Assembly: GCA_008638025.1 (NCBI GenBank)
Contig: VTPF01000040.1
Span: 1-6,472 of the forward strand
Origin: Pelagibacteraceae bacterium
GTDB lineage: Bacteria; Pseudomonadota; Alphaproteobacteria; Pelagibacterales; Pelagibacteraceae
Reading direction: 5' to 3'
Length of the DNA stretch: 6,472 bases
Shown piece by piece: positions 1 to 6,101 of this stretch (positions are counted from its first letter, which is position 1; the number at the start of each line of letters is the position of its first letter). Below the pieces are notes generated by a model. That model was not told the origin of the DNA and ran no database searches. It worked only from the letters and a program-made list of their open reading frames with translations. The position numbers and the translations under genes were made by a program.

Positions 1-818
1 TTTTTTTCAGGATTAATATTTGCTGATGCCGCTATTCCAATAGTCCCGGTACAAGCTGGTCCTAAGTCCGAAAGTATATCTCCAAATAAATTGGATGCAA
101 CTACCACATCAAACCATTCAGGGGTAAGAACAAATCTTGCAGCTAAAATATCAATATGAAATTGATCTGTTTTAATATCAGGATATTTTTTTTTCATTTC
201 TTCAAATCTTTCATCCCAAAAAGGCATCGTAATAGAAATTCCATTTGATTTTGTGGCGCTTGTTACTTTTTTTCGCTTTGTATTTTTTGCAAGCTCAAAT
301 GCAAATTTAAGAACTCGGTCAACACCATGTCTTGACATAATTGTTTCTTGGATTGCTATTTCCCTATCTGTTCCGGCATACATTCTTCCACCAACTGAGG
401 AATATTCACCTTCAGTGTTTTCTCGCACAATTAGCATATCAATATCTCCTGGTACTTTGTTTGCTAAAGGACACGGAACTCCTGGCATTAATTTTACAGG
501 TCTTAAATTTATATACTGATCAAACTCTCGTCTAAACTTTAATAAAGATCCCCATAAAGAAATATGATCTGGCAGCTGGTCTGGCATTCCAACGGCTCCA
601 AAAAAAATAGCATCATGCTTGCCAATCTGCTCTTTCCAATTATCCGGTAGCATTGTTCCATGCTTGGCATGATAATCGCAAGAAGCAAAATCAAATTCAT
701 CAAAATGAATTTTAAATTGATGCTGCTCAGCAACTTTTTTTAATACCCTAATCCCCTCTGGCGTAACCTCTTTACCTATGCCATCGCCAGCGATTGATGC
801 AATTTTATATTCTTTCAT
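1..818 (-). CDS. dmlA: D-malate / tartrate dehydrogenase (decarboxylating), 3' end cut off by window edge
   Basis: This is an NAD-dependent beta-decarboxylating dehydrogenase of the isocitrate/isopropylmalate family, tartrate/D-malate branch, which converts D-malate to pyruvate and CO2 in the cytoplasm; relatives also accept tartrate or 3-isopropylmalate. I translated it by hand: the ATG is at 816-818 and 272 codons read without a stop to the edge, with about 90 residues missing relative to the roughly 360-residue E. coli protein. Visible motifs are GDGIGKEV (11-18), SLWGSLLKFRR (87-97, diagnostic for this branch rather than LeuB or Icd), LRP (105-107), RENTEGEYSS (132-141, with the catalytic Tyr), SATKSNG (187-193, catalytic Lys), the HID Asp at 223 and SNLFGDILSDLGP (242-254, metal-binding Asp pair). 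It resembles E. coli DmlA (YeaU) along its whole visible length. It lies 31 bp downstream of the pyrophosphohydrolase gene and is probably co-transcribed. No Shine-Dalgarno site is evident. The exact substrate cannot be fixed from sequence. Confidence 0.93.
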   Translation of the reverse strand, partial: MKEYKIASIAGDGIGKEVTPEGIRVLKKVAEQHQFKIHFDEFDFASCDYHAKHGTMLPDNWKEQIGKHDAIFFGAVGMPDQLPDHISLWGSLLKFRREFDQYINLRPVKLMPGVPCPLANKVPGDIDMLIVRENTEGEYSSVGGRMYAGTDREIAIQETIMSRHGVDRVLKFAFELAKNTKRKKVTSATKSNGISITMPFWDERFEEMKKKYPDIKTDQFHIDILAARFVLTPEWFDVVVASNLFGDILSDLGPACTGTIGIAASANINPEK

Positions 819-849
819 AAGACGTTAAGGGATACTTAATTTTAAAAAA

Positions 850-1221
850 CTATTCAATAAATTTTCTTAGATTAGGTTCAAAATAATTTGGTCCTTTCAT
901 TACTTTTCCACTATCATTGTAAATTGGTTTTCCATCGGCTCCTAATTTACTCATATTCGAAGCTTGAACCTCATCAAAACACTTATCTAAATCAATCCCA
1001 AATGCATGCCCCGCGCCATAAGTAACATAAAGAATATCCGTTAATGCATCAGCAACCTCTTTTAAATTCTTTTGCTCCAATGCAACTTTTAATTCATCTA
1101 GCTCTTCCTTTATTAATTCAAATCTCAAATTTTGTATTTTTGATTCAGGAAAAGCAGGTTCATTTTTAACTTCTTGGCCAAATGTTTGCATGAATGTTTT
1201 GACTTTGTTAAAATTGCTCAT
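850..1221 (-). CDS. MazG / PRA-PH-like NTP pyrophosphohydrolase
   Basis: This is a 123-residue all-alpha nucleotide pyrophosphohydrolase of the MazG/phosphoribosyl-ATP pyrophosphohydrolase superfamily (Pfam PRA-PH type). Such enzymes hydrolyse nucleoside triphosphates, or related pyrophosphates, to the monophosphate and PPi with Mg2+. The metal-binding signature is complete: EELDEL at 39-44 (the EExxE motif), then EVADALTDILY at 55-65 (ExxD, with a further Asp at 62). The C-terminal part carries a Lys/Asn-rich GKVMKGPNYFEP segment (106-117) typical of the small stand-alone members. The length fits a single-domain enzyme, so it is not full two-domain MazG. The ATG at 1219-1221 lies only 15 bp from the divergent FGE-like gene, and no Shine-Dalgarno site precedes it. 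It is first in a minus-strand operon with the dmlA-like gene. The substrate is unknown; a nucleotide house-cleaning role is an inference from the family. Confidence 0.88.
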   Translation of the reverse strand: MSNFNKVKTFMQTFGQEVKNEPAFPESKIQNLRFELIKEELDELKVALEQKNLKEVADALTDILYVTYGAGHAFGIDLDKCFDEVQASNMSKLGADGKPIYNDSGKVMKGPNYFEPNLRKFIE

Positions 1222-1226
1222 ATATT
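1199..1226 (+). promoter_or_regulatory. sigma70-type promoter for the FGE-like/glutaredoxin/ccdA operon
   Basis: TTGACT at 1199-1204 and TATATT at 1221-1226 are separated by 16 bp, each one mismatch from the TTGACA and TATAAT consensus. Transcription would begin near 1232-1234, only 3-5 nt before the ATG at 1237, so the mRNA would be almost leaderless; this agrees with the lack of a Shine-Dalgarno site. The -35 box lies inside the divergent pyrophosphohydrolase gene and the -10 box touches its start codon (1219-1221). The boxes and spacing are seen directly; promoter activity is inferred, and AT-rich DNA gives chance matches. Confidence 0.55.
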
Positions 1227-1236
1227 TTTATTTTAC

Positions 1237-1926
1237 ATGAAATTTCTTTTAAGTTTTCTTTTTCTATTCTTTTTATCCACAGGTGCTTTTTCATTCGAAA
1301 ACCCAAAAATCAGAATAGATAATTTTTTAATTCATAAATATGAAGTAACGATTAAAGAATTTGCTAATTATGCTGAAAAAAATAACTATACAACTTTAGC
1401 AGAAAAAACTGGAGGTGGTTATGAGTGGGGTGCTGGCTGGGAGAAACGAAAAGGATGGAATTATAAAACGCCGTTTGGAAAAAAACCAGAAAGTTTATTA
1501 GAACCCGCTGTTCATCTAAATAGATTTGAATCAGAAAATTATTGTAAATCTATCGGTGGACGGCTTCCAACTTTCGATGAATGGAAAAGTGCGGCTTACA
1601 AACAATCTCTTCCATCAACAGTGTTTCAACTAAATAAAGTTTATGCTTACCCAAGTGGAGACAAGGCTGAAAAAATGAATTCTCAGGGAATATTGTCTTA
1701 TGACAAACATGTAGATGTTACTACTTTGCCAGAAGGAATAAATGGACTGGTTGCAATGGGTGGAAATGTCTGGGAATGGATCGCTAATAGCAAAGGAGAT
1801 GAATCTTTAACGGCAGGTGCTTCATGGTGGTATGGGGGAAGCAAAACTAAAGAGTCTGGCGCACAATACAAACCATCTAATTTTTATGCAATTTATGTTG
1901 GCTTTAGATGTGCTTTTGATAAATAA
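1237..1926 (+). CDS. secreted SUMF1/FGE-fold (formylglycine-generating-enzyme-like) protein, probably not a true FGE
   Basis: This 229-residue protein has a signal peptide (hydrophobic residues 3-17, plausible cleavage after AFS at 17-19, no lipobox) followed by an FGE-sulfatase (SUMF1/EgtB/PvdO-type) domain. Family landmarks are the early YEVTIKEFANY (35-45), the central GGRLPTFDEW (107-116), GGNVWEW (175-181), GASWW (194-198) and the terminal VGFRCAF (221-227). Aerobic FGEs use a Cys pair near the C-terminal RGGSW region; here only C103 and C225 exist and neither occupies those places, so sulfatase-activating catalysis is unlikely. A structural or accessory periplasmic role, as proposed for NirV-like or PvdO-like relatives, is more plausible. 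I chose the ATG at 1237 because it begins the signal peptide; an in-frame ATG at 1174 would add 21 residues that bury the signal and run far into the divergent gene. It is first of three genes, 7 bp before the glutaredoxin gene. Confidence 0.85.
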   Translation: MKFLLSFLFLFFLSTGAFSFENPKIRIDNFLIHKYEVTIKEFANYAEKNNYTTLAEKTGGGYEWGAGWEKRKGWNYKTPFGKKPESLLEPAVHLNRFESENYCKSIGGRLPTFDEWKSAAYKQSLPSTVFQLNKVYAYPSGDKAEKMNSQGILSYDKHVDVTTLPEGINGLVAMGGNVWEWIANSKGDESLTAGASWWYGGSKTKESGAQYKPSNFYAIYVGFRCAFDK

Positions 1927-1933
1927 ACAAAAA

Positions 1934-2191
1934 ATGAGCGATATAACTATTTATACTAAAGACTACTGTCCTTTTTGCATCAAAGCCAAATCTTTACTTG
2001 TATTAAAAAAAGTTAAATTTACTGAAATCAATCTTCATCAACATCCAGAGAAATTTGAAGAAATGATGAAAAAATCTAACGGGGCACAAACTGTTCCACA
2101 AATATTTTCTTCAGAAAAATATATAGGAGATTGTGATAAACTTTACGAACTGAATGCTCAGGGTAAGTTGGATCAGCTGTTGGGTATTTAA
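1934..2191 (+). CDS. grxC: glutaredoxin (GrxC-type, CPFC active site)
   Basis: This is an 85-residue cytoplasmic dithiol glutaredoxin that reduces disulfides and glutathione mixed disulfides using glutathione. The thioredoxin-like fold begins with the beta strand ITIYTK (4-9), then the active site YCPFC (11-15), a helix, the cis-Pro glutathione-binding TVPQIF (53-58) and the GDCDKLYEL segment (65-73), which corresponds to the GGCDD glutathione site of classical GrxC. The first Gly of GGCDD is shifted to I64-G65-D66, a mild variation. The length is normal for bacterial Grx3. The ATG at 1934 fits the family start; an upstream in-frame ATG at 1817 would add 39 residues overlapping the FGE-like gene and matching nothing. 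The gap before it is 7 bp (acaaaaa) with no Shine-Dalgarno site, and the gap after it is 3 bp to ccdA, so translation is probably coupled. It could supply or share thiol reductant with its neighbours. Confidence 0.93.
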   Translation: MSDITIYTKDYCPFCIKAKSLLVLKKVKFTEINLHQHPEKFEEMMKKSNGAQTVPQIFSSEKYIGDCDKLYELNAQGKLDQLLGI

Positions 2192-2194
2192 TTA

Positions 2195-2908
2195 ATGACC
2201 CTAATCTTTTTAAGTTTTTTCGCAGGTATTATTAGTTTTTTGTCTCCTTGCGTTCTTCCATTAATTCCCGGTTATCTTTCTTTTATTTGCGGAACTGATT
2301 TAGAGAATCTAAAAAAACAATCTAAATACTTTATAGTTAAAAAATCTGCTTTATTTGTATTAGGTTTTTCAATTATTTTTATTTTACTTGGTGCATCCTC
2401 TACTTTTTTCGGAACTTTTCTTTTAAAACAATCTCAAATTTTTTCTAATATAATTGCAATTATAATTATTTTTTTTGGGTTATATCTAACGGAAATTATT
2501 AATTTTAAATTTCTAAATAATGAATTTAAATTTTATATATCTAAATATTCTAATAACTTTTTCTTTCCTTTGATAGTTGGAATAGGATTTGCATTTGGTT
2601 GGACACCTTGCATAGGTCCTATTCTTGGATCTATTTTAGCTTTAGCGTCACTAAAAACAACTCTCCTTCAGGGTATTTTTCTGCTCATCACTTATTCTAT
2701 AGGTCTTGGAATTCCCTTTATTTTAGCAGGCTACTATTTAGGCAACTTTTTGATGTTTTCGCAAAAAGCCAAAAAATATATAAAAAAAATTCAAAAGGGG
2801 GCAGGTATTATTTTAATTATTACTGGAATTTTAATTCTTAGCTCTAAATTACAAAGTATTGGTTTCTACTTATTGGAATTATTTCCTTTTTTAGGAAAAT
2901 TAGGATAA
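2195..2908 (+). CDS. ccdA: CcdA/DsbD-family membrane thiol-electron transporter
   Basis: This 237-residue inner-membrane protein belongs to the CcdA/DsbD transmembrane-domain family, which moves electrons from cytoplasmic thioredoxin to periplasmic thiol proteins such as those that reduce apocytochrome c. The two redox cysteines lie in their usual settings: SPCVLPLIPGY (17-27, C19) and GWTPCIGPILGS (135-146, C139). Hydrophobic segments are at about 1-30, 50-72, 83-102, 122-150, 155-186 and 203-233, consistent with the six-helix stand-alone form. There is no periplasmic DsbD alpha or gamma domain. The start at 2195 follows the glutaredoxin stop by 3 bp. Its last 9 bp overlap the tail of azlD on the other strand. 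Its partner is not visible in the window; assignment to cytochrome c biogenesis rather than general periplasmic disulfide reduction is inferred. Confidence 0.93.
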   Translation: MTLIFLSFFAGIISFLSPCVLPLIPGYLSFICGTDLENLKKQSKYFIVKKSALFVLGFSIIFILLGASSTFFGTFLLKQSQIFSNIIAIIIIFFGLYLTEIINFKFLNNEFKFYISKYSNNFFFPLIVGIGFAFGWTPCIGPILGSILALASLKTTLLQGIFLLITYSIGLGIPFILAGYYLGNFLMFSQKAKKYIKKIQKGAGIILIITGILILSSKLQSIGFYLLELFPFLGKLG

Positions 2909-3214
2909 CCAAAAAATAAACATCCAATAACTTATCAATCCAGATAAAATTGTTAAAATAATATTTTTAAGAAAATATCCAACTATTATAGCTATAAAAA
3001 ATGCTAAAATTTGTGGATGATTAATTGAAAGAAACAATCCTTGCTTATCCAAAAAAACTGCAGGAAAAATAATAGCAGGAAAGACAGCGGATGGAACATA
3101 AGTTAAAACTTTTTTTGTATTGTTGTTCAGCTTTTTTGGATTAATCAAAGCGATCATTGAAAATCTGGTAAGAAAAGTAACTATACCTGCAATCAAAATC
3201 CAGAGCCAAACCAT
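2900..3214 (-). CDS. azlD: AzlD-family branched-chain amino acid transport subunit
   Basis: This is the small membrane partner of AzlC. AzlCD pairs (LIV-E family) export branched-chain amino acids or analogues across the inner membrane. The 104 residues match the usual AzlD length and pattern: a first helix (3-16) running into TFLTRFSM (13-20), then LTYVPSAVFPAIIFPAVF (37-54), a third helix at about 69-85 and a last one at about 86-103. The ATG at 3212-3214 shares one base with the azlC stop (TAATG), so the two are translationally coupled and co-expressed. It is the last gene of the minus-strand operon; its stop lies inside the end of ccdA on the opposite strand, leaving no room for a conventional terminator between them. 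The true substrate is not certain, because AzlCD homologues with other substrates are known. Confidence 0.9.
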   Translation of the reverse strand: MVWLWILIAGIVTFLTRFSMIALINPKKLNNNTKKVLTYVPSAVFPAIIFPAVFLDKQGLFLSINHPQILAFFIAIIVGYFLKNIILTILSGLISYWMFIFWLS

Positions 3215-3906
3215 TAGATATTTTTTTTAAAGTGATTGATAAAAAAATAAGAAATTGTTAATGCAACAAATGAAGAAACAATTATATAAATTTTATAAGG
3301 AAAATTATAAATTATCAAAGAACAAGTTCCGGAAACTAAAATAACTATTAAATGGTCTATTTTTCTTAGCTCGCTTACTATTAAAGCTAAAAAAGTTAGG
3401 GGAATAGTAAAAGTTAAGCCCAATTGTTCAGGAACAATATTGCCTAAAAAAATTCCAATTAAAGTTGAAAGTTGCCACAAAAACCACAATGTAAAACCAG
3501 AACCTAATAAATGAAAATGGCAATTGAATTTATTTTTATTTTTTTTTAAATATATAGATGACACACTGAAAGCCTGATCGGTCATTAAATAACTAAGTAA
3601 AATTCTCCATTGTAAATTTAATTTACTTAAATGCTGAGAAAGAACAGCACCGTACAATAAATGTCTAGAATTAATAGCTGCAACAGAACTAATGATCACC
3701 CATGGTGATGCACCTGTAAAAAATAACTGGGCAAATGCAATTTGAGAAGAGCCAGCAAAAATTATAAATGACATTACAAATGTCATTAAAGGTGTAAAAC
3801 CCATTTCGGTTCCAATAACTCCATAAATTATTCCGAAAGGAACCACCGGTATGGTCAATGGTAGTACGTCCAAAAAACCTTTTTGAAATATTGTTAAATT
3901 TTTCAC
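3214..3906 (-). CDS. azlC: AzlC-family branched-chain amino acid permease (large subunit)
   Basis: This is the 230-residue large subunit of an AzlCD (LIV-E) amino acid exporter in the inner membrane. Family marks are PVVPFGIIYGVIG (20-32), FAGSSQIAFAQL (50-61), NSRHLLYGAVLS (79-90) and the DQAF motif (110-113); several hydrophobic helices follow at about 133-156, 163-180, 185-200 and 205-223. The length is normal and no key motif is missing. The start codon is GTG at 3904-3906, whose G is also the last base of the upstream gene's TAG stop (TAGTG). With no Shine-Dalgarno site visible, it is probably translated by re-initiation, and the first residues (KNLTIFQKGF) fit the family start. It lies between the SAF-domain oxidoreductase gene and azlD. 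The operon context suggests the pair exports or handles a compound linked to those enzymes; this link is inference. Confidence 0.93.
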   Translation of the reverse strand: MKNLTIFQKGFLDVLPLTIPVVPFGIIYGVIGTEMGFTPLMTFVMSFIIFAGSSQIAFAQLFFTGASPWVIISSVAAINSRHLLYGAVLSQHLSKLNLQWRILLSYLMTDQAFSVSSIYLKKNKNKFNCHFHLLGSGFTLWFLWQLSTLIGIFLGNIVPEQLGLTFTIPLTFLALIVSELRKIDHLIVILVSGTCSLIIYNFPYKIYIIVSSFVALTISYFFINHFKKNI

Positions 3907-5198
3907 TAAATTAGATTATACTGATACTCTCTTGCTTTTGTAACTTCCTTGGGAAGATTTAATTCTACATCATCGAGAGTAATAACCTGATCTTTTTTAA
4001 TTTCTTTTTTGACAATAGCGCCATCGGAAAGACCTAGTGCTAATATTTTTTCTTCCTTTGACTTCTGCGCAGTCACTAATCTTCCTCTTGCGCAAAAACC
4101 ACCCTCTCCATCTAATTTTTCCCCAATTTTCAAATCTTTTTTTGCATAAGAAGCAACGTCAGCATTATAATATTTTGTAAAACCAGTAGCTTTTTGATCT
4201 AGAGCAATGGAATACATGGATTGGGCCAATTCTAAACCAATATAATGATAAGGTCTCCATATGGCAGAGTAGGTTCCTGTTTTGTCAGTAACCATTCCAT
4301 AATCACTAAAACAATTTTTTACATATTGATTTTGCGCTTTAATGACAATGTATACCCCCCATCGCAAATCATTAGGTATGTCGTTTTGATTTAAATTAAT
4401 ACTAGAAATAACTTCTACTTGTCCCTCATAATCTATTAAACCACCTTCTTTTTTAGGTATCAATTTTTTTGCAATATCATAAACACCAACTGCAGGGAAA
4501 GTCAGACCATTACTTGGGCACTTCAAATTAGTGGCATTACTAACAGCTGCCATTTCTATTGCGCTTTTATCACCACATAAAAAAGAGTTGAACATTTTTG
4601 GATTCATTCCAGATTCTTTTTCTGCTCTTTCTTTGTTTAATCCATAATAGCCCCAAACTGTATCGGGTGTAGAATATTCAAAAGTGGGATGGTATTTTGT
4701 GCCTTTGCCTGCACAAGTAACATCAAAACCATTTAATCTTGCCCATTCTACTTGCTCGACGATTAAAGATGGTTGATCACCATAAGCCATGGAACAAATA
4801 ACATTATTATCACGAGCCAAATCAGATAAGTATTTTCCACAAGTAACATCAGCTTCTACGTTTACTAAAATAATATGTTTTTTCTTTCTAATAATTTTAG
4901 CCGCGTGAACAGTTCCAATAATTGGATTTCCTGTTGCTTCAATAAAAATATCAATATCCCTATCTATTACTTCATCCAAAGAGTTTGCAAAATTTATACT
5001 ATCAACTGTTTTTTGAGTTAATCCGCTATTAAGACAATTTTTTTTTGCATTTTCAATTTTTAGATCGACTATTGTGTCAATTTTAATTTTTTTAAGTTGA
5101 TTAAATTGAGACAAGAACATGGAGATAAATTTTCCACATCCAATAAAAGCAATAGAGATATCTTTGTTATAATCTTCTAACTTCGTAAAAAGATACAT
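3906..5198 (-). CDS. homoserine-dehydrogenase-like NAD(P) oxidoreductase with C-terminal SAF domain
   Basis: This 430-residue cytoplasmic oxidoreductase resembles the COG4091 group (predicted homoserine dehydrogenase fused to a SAF domain). Visible parts are an N-terminal Rossmann fold with IAFIGCGKF (16-24) and an Asp ending strand 2 (D45), which favours NAD; EATGNP (87-92); a VNVEADVTCG segment (112-121); YGDQPS (139-144); AGKGTKYHP (163-171); and a SAF-like tail at about 345-415 with KKDLKIGEKLDGEGG (353-367). The third Gly of the GxGxxG loop is Ile25. It lacks the ordinary homoserine dehydrogenase ACT domain. Experimentally studied members of this broad family, as I recall them, include the Brucella DXP-reductoisomerase-like enzyme DRL, and StrU of streptomycin clusters is a relative, so substrates vary and I assign none. 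The stop shares a base with the azlC start, and 17 bp separate it from the dioxygenase gene upstream. No Shine-Dalgarno site precedes the ATG. Confidence 0.85.
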   Translation of the reverse strand: MYLFTKLEDYNKDISIAFIGCGKFISMFLSQFNQLKKIKIDTIVDLKIENAKKNCLNSGLTQKTVDSINFANSLDEVIDRDIDIFIEATGNPIIGTVHAAKIIRKKKHIILVNVEADVTCGKYLSDLARDNNVICSMAYGDQPSLIVEQVEWARLNGFDVTCAGKGTKYHPTFEYSTPDTVWGYYGLNKERAEKESGMNPKMFNSFLCGDKSAIEMAAVSNATNLKCPSNGLTFPAVGVYDIAKKLIPKKEGGLIDYEGQVEVISSINLNQNDIPNDLRWGVYIVIKAQNQYVKNCFSDYGMVTDKTGTYSAIWRPYHYIGLELAQSMYSIALDQKATGFTKYYNADVASYAKKDLKIGEKLDGEGGFCARGRLVTAQKSKEEKILALGLSDGAIVKKEIKKDQVITLDDVELNLPKEVTKAREYQYNLI

Positions 5199-5215
5199 AA
5201 TGATAAGTTACTTTG

Positions 5216-6082
5216 TTAACCAGCCAACTTTTCTTGGGATGTTTCAAAAGCAGAGGGTGGTAATCCATTTTTCCATGGAAGGTCTACTGGATAATCTTTG
5301 ACCAAACAATCATCTGGTAAACACTGAATAGGATCAAATTGTCGGTGTGCTATATATTCTTTTCTTTTAAATCGCTGAATGTGGTTACTGACCGCGCACA
5401 AACTCAGGTAAACACTCACTCGATTAAAAGGTGATAAATTACTTCCAGAACAATGCACTAAACAACTGTGGAATAAAATCATGGACCCAGCGGGACCTTT
5501 GGGACTTACCATTCCTCCATTTTGTCCACCTGCTCTGTCAACTAATTCACTTATAAGTTTATTGTCTAATGTCCAAAGTGGATAACTGGTTGTGCTGGTA
5601 TCGTGCTTGGCATCAATAACTCCTCGTTTATGCGAACCTGGAATAAAAATCAGAGGACCGTTAAACTCCGTTACATCATCTAAAAAAATTGCAACATTCA
5701 TTGCTCTTTCTGTGGGCATAAGATCATCGTTTTTCCAAGTTCCATAATCTTGGTGCCATTGCCACACATCTCCATCAAAAGCCATTTTTCCATTAATTTT
5801 AAATTGATGCATATAAAGTTTCTCGCCAAGCAAATCTTCAACTGGCTTTACCATTCTAGGATGTCTTGCAAGCTTAGCAAAAGGCTCGCTATACATATGG
5901 GCAGCAAAATTAGTTCTTACAGAATCTGAGCCTTTTTCTCTAATATTATATTCTTCTCTTCTTTCATAAAGTTTGGGTACTTCATTAACTAATGTTTTTG
6001 TTTCTTCTGAAGAAAAAAGTTTGGGGAAAAAAAGATATCCATCTTTATCAAATTGTTTTAATTGCTCATCTGTTAAATGCAT
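5216..6082 (-). CDS. phytanoyl-CoA dioxygenase (PhyH)-family Fe(II)/2-oxoglutarate hydroxylase, EctD-like
   Basis: This 288-residue cytoplasmic enzyme uses Fe(II), O2 and 2-oxoglutarate to hydroxylate a small substrate. The cupin core is clear: an N-terminal DGYLFFPKLFSSEE (14-27) typical of PhyH, the iron ligands H110 and D112 in WQWHQDYGTW (107-116), PLIFIPGSHKRG (143-154), the third ligand H210 in FHSCLVHCSGSN (204-215) and the 2-oxoglutarate-binding R221. The QWHxDxxTWxxxDxMP pattern and the 11-residue H-to-R spacing closely parallel ectoine hydroxylase EctD, whose motif I recall as WHSDFETWHxEDGMP. No ectABC genes are visible, so the substrate may be a different osmolyte, amino acid or other metabolite. 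The ATG at 6080-6082 has a strong purine ribosome site, unlike its neighbours. It lies 17 bp before the SAF oxidoreductase gene and 19 bp after the DMT permease gene. Confidence 0.9.
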   Translation of the reverse strand: MHLTDEQLKQFDKDGYLFFPKLFSSEETKTLVNEVPKLYERREEYNIREKGSDSVRTNFAAHMYSEPFAKLARHPRMVKPVEDLLGEKLYMHQFKINGKMAFDGDVWQWHQDYGTWKNDDLMPTERAMNVAIFLDDVTEFNGPLIFIPGSHKRGVIDAKHDTSTTSYPLWTLDNKLISELVDRAGGQNGGMVSPKGPAGSMILFHSCLVHCSGSNLSPFNRVSVYLSLCAVSNHIQRFKRKEYIAHRQFDPIQCLPDDCLVKDYPVDLPWKNGLPPSAFETSQEKLAG

Positions 6083-6086
6083 ATTT

Positions 6087-6093
6087 CCCCCTT
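6087..6093 (-). promoter_or_regulatory. Shine-Dalgarno site of the dioxygenase gene
   Basis: On the minus strand the bases read AAGGGGG, ending 4 nt before the ATG at 6080-6082. It is the only clear purine ribosome-binding site among the starts in this window, and it fixes that start. Spacing is slightly short. Strong initiation here could let the hydroxylase be made at a higher level than the genes after it; that is an inference. Confidence 0.6.
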
Positions 6094-6101
6094 AATAAAT
6101 G

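Noticed and set aside
253..535. Two plus-strand open frames over the dmlA-like gene
   Set aside because: They lie antisense to a strongly conserved dehydrogenase and their products resemble no family I know.
539..733. Minus-strand open frame of 64 codons
   Set aside because: It is a different frame of the dmlA-like gene, which is intact in its own frame.
1174..1236. Longer start for the FGE-like gene
   Set aside because: It would put 21 residues ahead of the signal peptide, upstream of the predicted transcript start and inside the divergent gene.
1817..1933. Longer start for the glutaredoxin gene
   Set aside because: The extra 39 residues are an out-of-frame reading of the FGE-like C-terminus; glutaredoxins start just before the first beta strand, at 1934.
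2599..2841. Plus-strand open frame within ccdA
   Set aside because: It is an out-of-frame reading of ccdA, and the in-frame protein has all family motifs.
2882..2898. Hairpin TTTCCT-N5-AGGAAA at the ccdA/azlD junction as a bidirectional terminator
   Set aside because: The stem is 6 bp with only two G-C pairs and no T tract follows on either strand, so it is too weak to call.
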